Assembly: GCA_032622095.1 (NCBI GenBank)
Contig: CP136064.1
Coordinates: 187,160,209-187,224,208, forward strand
Source of the DNA: Siphonodentalium dalli
Lineage: Eukaryota > Mollusca > Scaphopoda > Gadilida > Siphonodentaliidae
Length of the DNA stretch: 64,000 nt
Direction of reading: 5' to 3'
Made by a program: the position numbers and the translations under genes. Below, one piece after another: positions 1 to 12,340 of the stretch (the stretch's first letter is position 1; each line of letters begins with the position of its first letter). The notes beneath the pieces are model-generated. The model worked only from the letters and a program-made list of their open reading frames with translations. It was not told the origin of the DNA and did not search any database.

Positions 1-180
1 ACTCCTTAACCACAGCAGAATTATGGGTAATTTTTCAGGATTTAGTAGGAAATATGGCTTGTTGCCATTCATCGGAAAGCTCTCAGTGAGACCTTTCCGA
101 AGAATGGCAACAAGCCATATTTCCGACTAAATCCTGAAAAATTACCCATAATTCTGCTGTGGTTAAGGAGTCGATTATTT
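1..180. repeat. Fold-back MITE, Tc1/mariner-like family F1, copy 1 (cut by window edge)
   Basis: Two arms are near-perfect reverse complements around a centre near 90-100. The right end reads GGTTAAGGAGTCGATTATTT, as in copies at 6571, 8526, 18439 and 19228. Complete copies end in CAGTAATGCC between TA dinucleotides, which fits Tc1/mariner-derived MITEs. The left end of this copy lies outside the window. Confidence 0.85.
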
Positions 181-456
181 TCTGTACTCACCAATGGTTA
201 TTTAGTAAGACAGGGTTAACTGACACATGTATAAGCCATGTTTCAAAATGTCAAGAGAGTAATTGTCATATTGTCATCCCCTTTGCAGAATTGTATATAA
301 TTTAATGGCGACATTTATGTGAGATATTGCTACAATTAGCTGTCCCTGTTTCCTTTATATAGGAAGCTGTGGAATATAATTGGGTGCCATTTATATACTG
401 TGTTAATGGTATTTATTCCATAAACTGATCTGAATATTTGACATATGAAAGATAAG

Positions 457-489
<33 letters not shown>

Positions 490-992
490 GTCGACATTTC
501 CAACAACAGAATTTTGATAACATGTTTGTATTATTTAGTACACTCAAAAACATGTGAGATATATCATGGGTCAGTAGTATGAAACATCTATACATGTAAA
601 TTACAAGTTTAGAGAAATGCGAGTACCATAACAAGTCAGTGGGTCAAAATAATGTGATCTTTGTATTGATGTTGATGATGTTCGAAGAAAACAAATATTA
701 ATAACAATCCCATGACAAGAAAGCTCCATGTGCCTGTGAATTATTGCTTATTATGGTACTAAAAGTTTTTACTGTCCTGTAAATTACATGTCTTAGGTAA
801 TTTTATAAGTCGCGCAGAGTCGCGCCCAACATTGGTCGTGCCAGTACATGTACCAATTGGTATCAAAATGACTATCAAAATGACTCTGTCTATGAAAGCT
901 CGATTGGAGCACGACTTATAAAACCAATTACATGTAGGTCATCAGAATTTCTCTGGTATGACAGACTACCTACACATATTTGGCCCGTTTTT
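181..992. other. Non-genic stretch with (CT)n and a short inverted repeat
   Basis: No coding signal was seen. A (CT)n microsatellite occupies 459-486. An inverted repeat around TTTTATAAGTCG (about 795-815 against 912-935) suggests a short MITE of about 140 bp. Confidence 0.6.
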
Positions 993-2722
993 AGCTCAAC
1001 TTTACTTTGTAAAGTTTGAGCTATTGCCATGGCTTTGTCGTCCGTCGTCTGTGTGTACGTGATGCGTCAACAATACAGGCTACAGGTCGTATCGTGGGTC
1101 GGATCATTATGAAATTTGTCATAGCTGTTGACATCAACATTTAGACCGGAATGATTAATTTTGGGGTTATTTGGGAAAAAAACATGGCCGCCAGTGGCCA
1201 TTTTGGATTTCAAAATTCAATCCATTAGCATGGGCTACAGGCCGTACTGTTCGTCTGACTGTCATGAAATTTGTCATGGATGTTAATATTGACAAGTAGA
1301 TGGGAACGAGTAATTTTGGGGTCATTCGGCCAAAAAACATGGCCGCCGGCAGCCATTTTAGATTTTACTCTTTGCATGACTAAATCCTTTGACACGGGCT
1401 ACAGGTCGTACCTTTAGTCTGATCATCATGAAATTTGTCATGGCTTTTGAAATTGGAATGTAGATGGGAACGAGTCATTTTGGGGTCATTCAGACAAAAA
1501 ACATGGCCGTCAGTGGCCATCTTTGATTTAAAAATTGAATCCATTAGCACGGGCCACAGGTCGTACTGTTCGTCTGATCATCATGAAATTTGTCATGAAT
1601 GTTAATATTGACATGTAGATGGGAACGAGTAATTTTGAGGTCATTCGGCCAAAAAACATGGCCGCCAGCAGCCATCTTGGATTTTACTCTTTGTATTACT
1701 AAATCCTTTAGCACGGGCTACAGGTCCTACCTTTAGTCTGATCATCATAAAATTTGTCATGGATGTTAATAATGACATGTAGATGGGAACGAGTCATTTT
1801 GGAGTCATTCAGCCAAAAAACATGGCCACCAGCAGCCATCTTGGATTTTACTCTTTGTATGACTAAATCCTTTAGCACGGGCTACAGGTCGTACCTTTAG
1901 TCTGATCATCATGAAATTTGTCATGGGTGTTGAAATTGGAATGTAGATGGGAACGAGTCATTTTGGGGTCATTCGGACAAAAAACATGGCCGCCAGTGGC
2001 CATCTTTGATTTCAAAATTCAATCCATTAGCACGGGCCACAGGTCGTACTGTTCGTCTGATCATCATGAAATTTGTCATGAATGTTAATAATGACATGTA
2101 GATGGGAACGAGTAATTTTGGGGTCATTCTGCCCAAAAACATGGCCGCCAGCAGCCATCTTGGATTTTACTCTTTGTATGACTAAATTCTTTAGCACGGG
2201 CTACAGGTCGTACCTTTAGTCTGATCATCATAATATTTGTCATGGATGTTAACAATTACATGTAGATGATAACGAGTCATTTTAAGGTCATTCGGCCAAA
2301 AAACATGGCCACCAGCATCCATCTTGGATTTTACTCTTTGTATGACTAAATCCTTTAGCACAGTCTACAGGTCGTAACTTTAGTCTAATCATCATGAAAT
2401 TTTTCATGGCTGTTGAAATTGGAATGTAGATGGGAGCGAGTCATTTTAAGGTCAATCGGACAAAAAACATGGCCACCAGTGGCCATCTTTGATTTCAAAT
2501 TTCAGTGCATTAGCACGGGCTACAGGCCGTACTGTTCGCCTGATCATCATGAAATTTGTCATGGATGTTAATATTGACATGTAGATGGGAATTATTAATT
2601 TTGGGGTCATTCGGCCATAAAACATGGCCGCCAGCAACCATCTTGGATTTTACTCTTTGTATGACTAAATCCTTTTGCACGGGCTACAGGTCGTACCTTT
2701 CGTCTGATCATCATAACATTTC
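993..2722. repeat. Satellite array, ~160-bp unit in a higher-order pattern
   Basis: It begins with a palindrome at 993-1022 (AGCTCAACTTTA, mirrored). About ten units follow, each with ATGAAATTTGTCAT, GATGGGAACGAG and AACATGGCCGCC. Spacing of ATGAAATTTGTCAT is about 155-165 bp. Two unit types, 'CAAAATTCAATCCATTAG' (A) and 'TTTACTCTTTG' (B), alternate as A-B-A-B-B-A-B-B-A-B, so the later array repeats every three units (about 485 bp). The 5' start recurs at 28356, running into the gap. Confidence 0.85.
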
Positions 2723-2836
2723 AGCCAAATCCACAATTGATCTCATTTTCACAAACATGACTGATGTTCTCACAACAGTGATAGAGTGTCCATGCATGGT
2801 CTGATCATAAGGGAGTTGTTGCTGCAATTCCATCAA
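2720..2836 (+). pseudogene. LINE endonuclease-domain fragment
   Basis: The + strand encodes STIDLIFTN followed, after a frame change near 2798, by SDHKGVVAAI. Those are the end motifs of the LINE apurinic-type endonuclease (IDxIFTN and SDHxxV). Only about 40 residues remain, directly after the satellite array. It is a relic with no open reading frame across it. Confidence 0.6.
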
Positions 2837-2919
2837 TTACATATATGGCACTGCCAGATCTAAACATCTACAAATATAATACCCAAGGCCTTTTATTGCT
2901 CATTTTTTACACTCCTTTT

Positions 2920-4106
2920 TATGTTTACCCATACCATAGTATGGTAAACATAATGTCGACATCCGGATTGACCACTCGTCGTTCGTCCGTCCGTCTGTCT
3001 GTCTGTCTGTCCGTTGACACTTTACGCATGGTGCGATAACTCAAATATTTTCTATCTGATCGTAACCAAATTTTGTATATGAGTTTCTCAGACCAAAATA
3101 CAGATCGAGTTCGAATATGGGTTTGATCCGAGTTTTTTTTTACGGAGTTATGGCCCTTTTTCGACTTATAATTCATGGATGCTACGATAACTAAAAAAAA
3201 ATATTATCTGATGAGAACCAAATTTGGTATGTGAGTTTCTCTATCTAAAATACAGTTCGAGTCGAATATGGGTTTGATCAGATTATTTTTAATGGAGTTA
3301 TGGCCCTTTGATATAGAATTCATCCATGCTTCGATAGCTCAACCAGTTATCGTCTGATAGGAACCAAATTTGGTATGTGAGTTTCTCAACTCAAAATATA
3401 GATCAAGTTTGAATATGGGTTAGATCCTGTTTTTTATACCAGAGTTATGGCCCTTTTTAACTAAGGATTGAACAGATTCGATATTTTTATGCTTATCATG
3501 TAGAACCATAGCAGCCAACCCCTGTGATATCAGTTAGCACTGAGTGAGAGAATATATTAACTGTATTATTGGAAATTAGAGTTATTTTTAGCCATCATAT
3601 TGTCAGGGCACAGTGGAAGATGTAATTGGACAGAGAACCATCTGTTGTTTATTGTATTTCCATATAGCTCTCTGGTTTAGGATATCAATGCACTGTCACA
3701 CTGTGTTCCAGTGACATACCTGTACCTAATTGTATTGAGTTAAAATTGTTAACCCTTTTCATCAATTTTATGCTTTTGTATATTTTTCATGTAATCATTC
3801 TCCTATTATATCCCTTTCACTTGTATGGATTTTTGTGGTTAAAATTAACCCTTAATTCTCAACATTCCTTATACTTAGCAGAAATACCTTTCATCTGATA
3901 TATCTCATTTTATTGAGATGTATGTATATTTTGTATGTGAGTTTCTCAGCCCAAAATACAGATAGATTTCGAATTTGGGTTTGATCCATTTTTTTATATT
4001 TTAAACAGAGTTATGGCTTATGGATTTTCGTGTCCGAACTGAAAATAGCTGATAACTATCGCCAAGATATGGGTTAAACATCTGCCGATCGTGATCGGCC
4101 GATCGT
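2920..4106. repeat. Dispersed 1.2-kb repeat R2, copy A
   Basis: It starts with the palindrome ACCCATACCATAGTATGGT and a (GTCC/GTCT)n run, followed by three diverged units of about 135 bp carrying 'GTGAGTTTCTCA', 'AAATACAGATCGAGTTCGAA' and 'GAGTTATGGCCCTTT'. It ends at the palindromic CCGATCGTGATCGG. The same start and end recur at 25900-27062. No coding capacity is seen. Confidence 0.75.
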
Positions 4107-4645
4107 TAATCTCTCTATTCATTGCTCATCACACAAAAATTACCTTCTTTACAAAGTTGAGCTACAGTGTCATTGACACTTTCATTTTATACGACGTGCT
4201 AGACACCGGTCAAACTGAGATGATTCAGGGAATATCACTGCCCATTTGGGACCCCTTTCCCTTTGGCAGAGCGCATGTGCAATTTGATGTAATGACTGAC
4301 AGATGATATTTCATGAAATTTAGGAATAAATATGTTGCATAGATATAAATAAGGATTTCAGGGGGAGATGATTAACAAAATCCTGATTTCAACCAACAGA
4401 TGAGTTTTCGAGATTCACTGTAGAATTATATTATATAGACACAATGACGGCCATTTTGTAGTGCATTGTCAGAGGAAACTATCATTGGGTATTTTCGTGA
4501 ACTACAGAGGAAAAAGATTGTAGCAGACAGCATTTTGCATCAGAAATGCTAAAATTATTTAAAATATATGACAAGAAGACGGTCTCGTACCAAATTGCGA
4601 ATGAATATGGGTAACTCTAAAATCAAGTGTCTGTTTGGGTGTCAG
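4107..4645. other. Non-genic stretch
   Basis: There is no convincing ORF, RNA or repeat boundary here. AT-rich sequence leads up to the duplicated hexamer at 4646. Confidence 0.5.
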
Positions 4646-4651
4646 ATATTT

Positions 4652-4949
4652 GAGGGTATCACCCCCCCCCCCCCCCCCCCCCCCCTCCCCCCTGAATCCT
4701 GAATACGTGTTAATTTTGGGGGGTGAATCCCGAATACGAGTTAATTTTGGGGGGTGAATCCTGAATACATGTTAAGAAATAATACATAGAAGTTACATAG
4801 ACACATTATGATGCCGGTCGCGTTATGAGGCCGTTATGATACCATTAATGATACTTTATGACCAGGGACGTGGCTAGAGGGTTTCCGTTGGGGGGTGTCC
4901 ACCTTGGGAAATTCCAGACCGAACACAAGTTTTGCATAATTCCATTTGC

Positions 4950-4986
<37 letters not shown>

Positions 4987-5728
4987 CCCTCCTTGCACCT
5001 CAGTGTTTAGGCCTAATATCCTATATTTTCATAAACCATGATTCTATATTCCCGGTATGAGAAAATTCATATATTTTAACCTGAAACATTGCATAAATCC
5101 TAACATCTAGTGGTCTAACTCCATACACATGCACACGGCTACGGGCAAGAGACCACGACACACCGAGCTGACCATCGTTGTTCGGCCGGTGTGAGAAAAT
5201 TTTGAAATTTGAACAAGAAATCGCAAATCCTAGCATCCAGACTGGCCTCAACTAAAGCTTTCCTATAGTGTTGGAAATTTCAAACCTCATACTCCCCTTC
5301 AGTTTGGAAAATTCTCCAACTGATGACCACAAGTTTGACCAAATGTAGTAAAATATTGTTAAACTTATTAGCATTTTTGTATTTGGCCACAGGGGAGAGA
5401 CAATGACACACCGGGCCGACCATGGTTCGGCCCGGTGTGCGAAAATTTTGTAATCTGAACAAGAAAATTGCAAAATCCTAGCATCTAGACTGGCGTCAAG
5501 CATTTTTAGCATGTTTATGATGGCACGGTGGTCGAATATGCCCAAGAAGCTATTATACCCACCCATTCACACAGATAACTAGCACAAAATATTACTTTGC
5601 GCCATCAAAACCTGCGTCCAAGATGTTTTGCTTGAACCCGAATACCAGTTAATTCGGGGGTATGAATCCCGCGTACGGCTTCAAAACACCCTGAATCCCG
5701 CGTACCGAAAAAGGGGGGTGATACCCTC
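4652..5728. mobile_element. Non-autonomous DNA element with 6-bp target duplication
   Basis: The terminal inverted repeats are GAGGGTATCACCCCCC at 4652 and its complement ending at 5728. ATATTT flanks both sides (4646-4651 and 5729-5734). Just inside the left end are three ~30-bp units 'TGAATCCTGAATAC..TTAATTTTGGGG', with related inverted units at the right end. C tracts at 4662-4685 and 4951-4985 interrupt it. A hAT-like element (4863-5513) sits inside. Superfamily unassigned. Confidence 0.7.
4863..5513 (+). mobile_element. hAT-like non-autonomous element, copy 2 (right end degraded)
   Basis: The left end CAGGGACGTGGCTAGAGGGT matches the complete copy at 49505. Internal motifs are shared, including the ACACCG/CGGTGTG hairpin near 5160-5190. 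The flanks are TTTATGAC (4855-4862) and TTTATGAT (5514-5521). The segment at about 23256-23345 matches the joined flanks without the insertion, so it is a related empty site. The expected right terminus is not recognisable. Confidence 0.7.
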
Positions 5729-5734
5729 ATATTT

Positions 5735-6570
5735 GATAAATGGCTAAATTTCATTGATCAAAATGTTGATAAATAACAGGTTTTGGGCAATATTATACTA
5801 CTATTGATGGCTAGCATTATTTTGGGCAATTAATCGATTCTGATAACTGAAGCAGCATTTCAAAACATGTTGAACATTGTTGTTGTTGGAATATGATGAT
5901 ATGGGGACCCTCGAATCAGATTTAGTACCTATATACTTATATGTTTAAGTGCTGATCTTGTAAGCCAGTGCATTCTCTTATAAATTTGCAAGGATCCCAA
6001 TGGGAGACTCGCATATATAAGAGAATGCATTGGCACAGGATCTTTAATGCTGCACCAGTGCAGCTTCCATCATGAAAGGGTTAAAATCTACCTTTTATAT
6101 CCAAATGTCTTATAATAGCTCAACACAATAATAATTCTCTTTCAGTGTACACTGTGGCATGGAAGTATATTCCTGCAATATACCACAGGGTTTTCTTTGT
6201 CAGTACACCATAGCAGGGAAGTATTATCCCACATGGACATATCTCATTAGAGGCCCTACATCTGTGAGTTTACTGTTCACACACATGTATCTCTCTGACA
6301 TATGCCAATTATTTGTGGTTCTCACATATTTCCATCACATCAAAAGAGGCTTTCTCAAGCCATGCATAACCTTTGCTGCACATAGTTTAGCTGGTTCCAT
6401 ACCTAAGTAGTACCTCTGTAGTTTGGGTGCCGGGAGATATTAATTCATCTATAGTTGTAAATACTCTGTGGTTAGGCCAAAATGAAATAATTTCTAGGTT
6501 TTCATTCCTGCTGCCCTGATTTTTATCACTTTCTATACTATATGGATTTTCCTGTTCAGTTTTAAAAGTA
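5735..6570. other. Non-genic stretch with a fold-back repeat
   Basis: A fold-back at about 5960-6083 contains the inverted pair TGCATTCTCTTATA / TATAAGAGAATGCA and ends CATGAAAGGGTTAA, so it belongs to the TTAA-bounded family seen at 9458 and 10079. The rest shows no gene. Confidence 0.55.
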
Positions 6571-6787
6571 TACAGTAATGCCCTAAATAATCGACTCCTT
6601 AACCACAGCAGAATTGTGGGTAATTTTTCAGGATTTAGTCGGAAATATGGCTTGTTGCCATTCATCGGAAAGCTCTCAGTGAGAGTTTTCCGATGAAGGG
6701 CAACAAGCCATATTTCCGAGTAAATCCTGAAAAGTTACCCATAATTCTGTTGTGGTTAAGGAGTCGATTATTTATGGCATTACTGTA
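6571..6787. mobile_element. Fold-back MITE family F1, copy 2
   Basis: This complete copy reads TA then CAGTAATGCCCTAAATAATC at the left and the complement at the right. The arms are near-perfect inverted repeats meeting at CTCTCAGTGAGAG. The TA flanks and CAGT ends are Tc1/mariner-like. There is no coding capacity. Confidence 0.85.
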
Positions 6788-8525
6788 TGGTCATTTGTTG
6801 AATATATATTCTGAACATTGCATATGGGATAACTACTCATCAATGAGTATATAGTATAGAAAGGGTTAAAACCCAACTCAAATTTTTTTTATCACCATGA
6901 AGCCCATTTTTATCAACTTGTGTCAATAAGACTAGATAAAACCATGTGATATGCATACAATACAGACATGAAACTGATTTCATATTAGTTCACATTGCAT
7001 ATTGTGGGGATAATTCATTCACAATTTCACATGTTAAAACATTGAATGTTCATACAAACTTGCATTGTTTCTGCTTCAAGCTGCACCAGGATGAAGCGCT
7101 ATATAAATGCTATATATTATTGTTATTACATTATGCAATAGATCTGCCAGGGCCCATCTTGTGTATTAAAATAAAGGTGTGTTATGGGTGTGCAATTGAC
7201 GATTCAAATACTGTACTGAAAATCTGTAATCTGTATCTGTAGATATACCTCCAAAATATACACTTGTACCATCAAGCTGCAAGGGGAGAATTAACATGCT
7301 TCCCCATTAGCAAATAAGCTATTAAACAGGTCCTGTCCAAATTGGACATTATAAAACCATCATTTGTTTTCTGTACCAGTAAATAATTAGATCGAATGCC
7401 TGATTCCAGTACTTTTGATGCCCAGGTATCAACTTTCATAAGTGGAAGTTTTAACCCGTTTTAAATTTTTTTTGTCAGCCTAGCAATGATCGCCTCTTAT
7501 ATTTAAGAGCATCCATCGCCCAAAAGCGGAAGATAATGAAGAGCGTTCTCAATTTTGAGCTTTTGTAAGGCGGAACAAGCTTAGGAAATTCTGAATTATT
7601 GGTGTAAAATCAGACAGTGGATCTTTAACAATGGAGTTGCATTTTAGGCTCTGGTCTATCATGTTTGTATTATCATAATATAAAAATAAAAAATTACTTG
7701 CCAGCCAATCTTTCGAAAATAAGAAGTTGCACCTTGGGTGCTGGTATACCACCATGGTGTCAAATTGAATCATGGGCAGGACGGAACCCAAATTTAAAAT
7801 AAACAAAGAAGGGTAACTCTAGAACTGAAAATGCAAATGTCATTGAGCACTCTTGGAAGCAGTCATGATGGCGAACATCCATACCAAATTTCATTTAGAT
7901 CTGATAACCCATGGCCGAGATATCTGTGTGGACAGACAAAAACCCCAAAATTTCCAGTTAAACAAAGAAAGATAACTCCAGAATGGAAAATGCAAACAAC
8001 ATTGTTTTGAAAGCAGTCATGATGGCGACCCTTCGTACCAAACTTCATTCAGATCCATTAACCCACAGCTGATGATGGAATGACTGATGGACAGACAGAT
8101 GAACTGTCGGACAAAGTCAATCCAGTATACTCGCAATTTTCTTAGAAGAGTGGGGGACTGGGGGTATAAATATTTTGATGAAAATCTAGCATTTTTTTAT
8201 TGTGGCCTTAGGTATGCCAATAAGAGATAGCTCATCGTACACACTCACTAAGATCGCTATACAAACACCTGGCCTCTTGTTTATCAGAGATTTGGAATAG
8301 CTCATTGAAAATTACACCCAATGTTTATCTGTCTGTATTCACTTGTACAAATTTGAATTCCTCGATGTTAAATATGTCTGGCACATTGCAGGGTTGTAGG
8401 AAGTTAAATCACTTATCAACAGGCATTATGAGCTACATCGTCATTCCCGCACTGTGTGAAGTTATGAGATTAGTTTTCACAAAACCATGTTTTAACCCTT
8501 TCTGTACTAAATACTCATTGACGAG
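6788..8525. other. Non-genic stretch with SINE-like tail and tandem dimer
   Basis: At 7093-7135 the string GCGCTATATAAATGC plus TATTATTGTTATTA resembles the 3' tail common to many SINE/LINE families. At about 7815-8110 two ~165-bp units share 'AGCAGTCATGATGGCGA' and end in a GACAGACAGA run, a molluscan repeat type. No exon was recognised. Confidence 0.5.
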
Positions 8526-8717
8526 TACAGTAATACCCAAATTATATGACCCTTTAACCACAGCAGAATTATTGGAAATTTTTCAGGAATTAGTTGGAAA
8601 TATGGCTTGTTGCCATTCATCGGAAAGCTCTCACTGAGAGCTTTCCGATGAATGGCAGCAAGCCATATTTCCTACTAAATGCTGTGGTTAAAGGGTCATA
8701 TTTCGGGCATTACTGTA
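8526..8717. mobile_element. Fold-back MITE family F1, copy 3
   Basis: It has TA-CAGTAAT ends and the same central inverted repeat (GCTCTCACTGAGAGC) as the other copies, with a deletion in the right arm. It is followed at 8728-8782 by a separate short hairpin (AGTTCAGATAATATG against its complement). Confidence 0.8.
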
Positions 8718-8790
8718 GTTCCCTTCGGAAAAGTTCAGATAATATGTTCAACAAAATTTATTGAACTTATTATCTGAACATTTCCCACCA

Positions 8791-9457
8791 ATGTATAAGA
8801 AACCTTCTGGACTTATCTTTTTGTCTCTCTGTCGTCTGCTCATTTCCCATGAATTAACAGCCCTCCAAATGAATAATAGATCATTCCAATATATATTTTT
8901 ATAACTTGGTGGTAGAATCCATTTAGTATAGAAAGGGTTAAGTAAATGGTTTTGCATTGCAGGGGTGGTGGAGCTCAAGTCTGAGTTTAGTGTGCCTGTC
9001 ATTTGCAGAATGAGGTTCCCAGAAAGTGAATTTAGTGATACTTCCAAATGGTGAATATTGTGATGTATACCTATTGGGAACCTTGATTATGCAATGTGTC
9101 GTCTGTCAATTTGGGATATTGAGAAACTATACTATAAAAGAAATAGAATCTTAAGTTTCTATAGAAATTTTATAATAAAGAAACTTTCCAGAGAAGATCA
9201 GGGGTGAATTTAGTGATGCTAGCCCACTATGCGGCTTAGCGTCACTATTAAATTTACCCTCTGGGGACCTCATTCTACAAATGACAGGCAAAATAAATTC
9301 AGGTTTGTTGTGGAACATAGATGTAGTTACACAACCTTGTATTTTAGCGGCATCCATACTGATAACAAAATATGTAATAGAAATTATGGATGTAGGAAGC
9401 CAAATCAACAGGTGTTATGTTCTCCCTTGTCATCACTGTGCCCTGTGGAATTATAAC
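8791..9457. other. Non-genic stretch
   Basis: The first part (about 8755-8835) resembles 19150-19225, so it belongs to a dispersed repeat next to family F1. No gene, RNA or other boundary was found. Confidence 0.45.
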
Positions 9458-9698
9458 TTAACCCTTTCATGACTGGAGCTTCCTGAAATTTTGCGAAAAC
9501 CCTGTGCCAAAGCATTCTCTTATATATGCAAGTCTCCCAAATGGAGCCTTGCATATATCAGAGAATACATTGGCCTAAGAATATTTACCTTGACCTTGTA
9601 AGCCAGTGCATTCTCTTATATATACGAGACTCCATATGGGAGACTGGCACATGACATTTAATGCTGCACCAGCTCAGCTCCCATCATGAAAGGTTTAA
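9458..9698. mobile_element. TTAA-bounded fold-back MITE
   Basis: The ends are TTAA-CCCTTTCATGA and TCATGAAAGGT-TTAA. Inside are two inverted TGCATTCTCTTATATA modules. TTAA flanks and CCCTTT ends are compatible with piggyBac- or Kolobok-derived MITEs. Confidence 0.65.
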
Positions 9699-9802
9699 TA
9701 GTTGTCATAAAACCGCAAGCTAATTAAGTTATATTTACTTTTATTAAAGAGACATAAAGCACTCACAGTTATAAACTGAAAAACCATGAAAGTATGTACA
9801 AC

Positions 9803-9810
9803 CATCATTT
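9803..9810. other. Left 8-bp target-site duplication of the outer hAT-like element
   Basis: CATCATTT here is repeated exactly at 18227-18234, directly outside matching 15-bp inverted ends. Confidence 0.85.
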
Positions 9811-10078
9811 TAGGGCCCTGCGAATAGATTCGATGTCAGTCCGAATCTTGTCTGATTCGAAACAACTCTAAATTGGCTTCCCTGATTCAAATTTTATTGA
9901 ATCTTTTCCATCAGGTGCATTCCCATTGTTTTTTATAGACTACAGAGTACATACCACACTGCTCCTGTGCTAAGAAACTTTGCTATACTATCGAACATAC
10001 AGATAACACAGTCACAAATGATCTATAGATAGACTGCCCAATCTTTATAAGATGACATAAGAATTACACACAAATGCA

Positions 10079-10325
10079 TTAACCCTTTGAGTGCCAGGGG
10101 CCGATCTCATCGGCCCTAAACCTACAAAATAAGTCTGTTAAAGAATATAAGAATAAATTATAAAAATTGTAAAAAATTGTAAAAAAAAAATTAAAAAAAT
10201 TGTTAGGTCAATGCATTCTCTTATATATGTGAGGCGACCTATGGTCGACTCGCATATATAAGAGAATGCATTGGCACAGGGTATATGGGTTGATACAAAA
10301 ATCGACCTGGCACTCAAAGGGTTAA
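10079..10325. mobile_element. TTAA-bounded MITE M, copy 1
   Basis: The ends are TTAA-CCCTTTGAGTGCCAGG and the complement. A GGGCCGATCTCATCGGCCC palindrome lies just inside the left end and a TGCATTCTCTTATATATG hairpin is in the middle. The same family is at 39478 and 42328. It sits in the left part of the outer hAT-like element. Confidence 0.85.
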
Positions 10326-10742
10326 GTGGAAACCTCGCCAGTCTCCACTCTGTATACGGGTACTGTAATAGGTCAAGGAGTTCCGAATGATACAATTAAA
10401 ATCACATGTTTCAGTACACCGCACAAAGTTTGCCAACTATGAAAGTTCGGAAGTACATTATAAAGAGTTAACCCCCATTTATGATTCTCATCCATTGGTA
10501 TATTTGATGAAAATGAGCTGCATTCTATAGCTTACTGTATTTCTTATTGCTTATGATATCTTCGTATTATTGTAAAGTATATTGCGCAGAAGAATCATTA
10601 TTATGGTCAGGTAATTTTACAAAATCCATTGACCATTACTTATTATGAGCTTTTCCTATTCACTACATCTACCAATTTTAATGTTGCCAAAACTGTACAT
10701 GTTCCATCTCTTCAGACTTGATACACCCGAGACAAGGTTCTT

Positions 10743-10890
10743 TAGGCCAGTACGAGATTCTCAGAAAGCCTCTAGTTTTTGAGATACCCCGCACTTCCGA
10801 GCCCTCGAGAAAATCATGTCCCAGGTTGTTAAACTACCTTTGGTACATATGCCATGGGTGTGCGATTTTTGATTCTGGATTGGCTGCTAT
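10743..10890. repeat. Left terminal inverted repeat of the Academ-type element
   Basis: It pairs with 18005-18151. Conserved blocks are TAGGCCAGTACGAG, ACCCCGCACTTCCGAGCCC and GGGTGTGCGATTTTT, then a variant of ATTCYGGATTGGC, with diverged spacers between. Confidence 0.85.
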
Positions 10891-11858
10891 GAAAAATATT
10901 GACTTTTGTGAGTTTCTGAGCCCGAAAATACGCAAATATGAATATATCTTAGGAGAACACCAGTTTTCACTAAACGCCGACGAATGTGACATTTTTCGAA
11001 CAGTAATATCAACATATTCAAATGTTTGGCGAAACAGTTATGAAATATATAACATAAAGTCAACTTTTCGGGTATTTTGAGAAAAAATCTAAAAAAATCA
11101 CTCAATTTTCGTTTTTTGTCCTGCGAACTAATGACAATTTATCGGACGCTTGATAAGTTATTCAGATGACACAAAAACCAAAAACCTCCTGAGATATCTC
11201 GATTTCAGAAAATATGTGACATAACCGTAATTATCCTGCAGGTACCCACTCAGTATCCAAAAACTTAACCCTCCCCCATAAACGCTCGCAGATAACTGAA
11301 ATTGACCAATTAAGATATTGTTTTGTGAAAGGGTTACATTAATTATCGGGCGCTGTATTATAAGTTGCAGAATAATATTCTGAATATATATGCTAGATAT
11401 TTTCTCACCGGAACCGACCAATTTACAACTTTCCACTATAAATACCACCCAAAAAAGCGAATGGGACATCCAATTTTCAAAGTTTTCTGTTGATAAAATT
11501 GAATTTTCTCGGGCACAGTATTGATTTCTGATGATAATTCATAGCATAATAACTTCCCTGGATATATTGTTCCAAACTATGTATATGAGCTTCGTGTGGA
11601 TGTTCTTATAATCATAATTAAGGCTCCAAAGTTGACCCCCCCCCCCCAATTTCGTAATATCCGCAAATATACGAACCAGAATACGGATACACAGTTGGCA
11701 TATTTGTGATTAGTTGGAAGTGTAATTTCGGTTTTTATGTTCTTCTTTTTCGTTAGACAAGACATTATTCAACCCAGAAAAAGAGTTTCTTGAATAATAA
11801 GTGTTGTGTATACAATGTATATCACGAAACATAGGATTGTCCATCAGTTGGCTGCGTA

Positions 11859-12335
11859 CTATTCTACCATCACGTCTTCCTCATCTGTACTCTCATCATC
11901 CGAAACGCTATTCCCGTTATCTCTGTTTTCGCAAGTGTCGTCGTCGCATCCACACATCCTGGTGCATGTGAGATTGTGTTTTTTGCAGCCACATCTTTTA
12001 GTGGAACAATTAGTTTTGCATGTGCATCGAGTAAACTCAACCAATTCTTTTGGAGCCGGGTCCACGAGTGACATCACTGGGTCTAGGTGCTGTTCTCCCA
12101 CCTTCCAACCACAACCACCAGGAGACAGAAGACTCAATACAGGACTCGTTGCATGCCTCCATATATAGGATTGATAATTAACTCGTTGAATATGGTGTTT
12201 GAGACTATTCTTTGTTGGTGGCAATCGGTCGCTTGGTGGCTGCTTCTTTGTGAACAGCCTGAATCTTGCCTCGTCGACTGATTTGATCTTATCAGAGCCC
12301 GTATACATGGCACATACAAACGATTCGCATGCTTC
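11859..12335 (-). CDS. Academ-type gene, C-terminal CXC tail
   Basis: The frame opens upstream of the first ATG (12308) with GLGKEACESFVC, continuing the family pattern after the frameshift. LPPT and YQSYIW motifs follow, then a cysteine-rich block (RCTCKTNC, KRCGCKK, CTRMCGC) like tesmin/TSO1 CXC domains, which bind zinc and DNA. An acidic tail (DDESTDEEDV) ends the protein. The order nuclease, linker, CXC is a hallmark of these transposon proteins. Confidence 0.75.
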   Translation of the reverse strand, partial: EACESFVCAMYTGSDKIKSVDEARFRLFTKKQPPSDRLPPTKNSLKHHIQRVNYQSYIWRHATSPVLSLLSPGGCGWKVGEQHLDPVMSLVDPAPKELVEFTRCTCKTNCSTKRCGCKKHNLTCTRMCGCDDDTCENRDNGNSVSDDESTDEEDVMVE

Positions 12336-12340
12336 TTTTC

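Noticed and set aside
10718-11080. 120-codon ORF on the + strand
   Set aside because: It spans the left TIR of the Academ-type element and shows no protein features.
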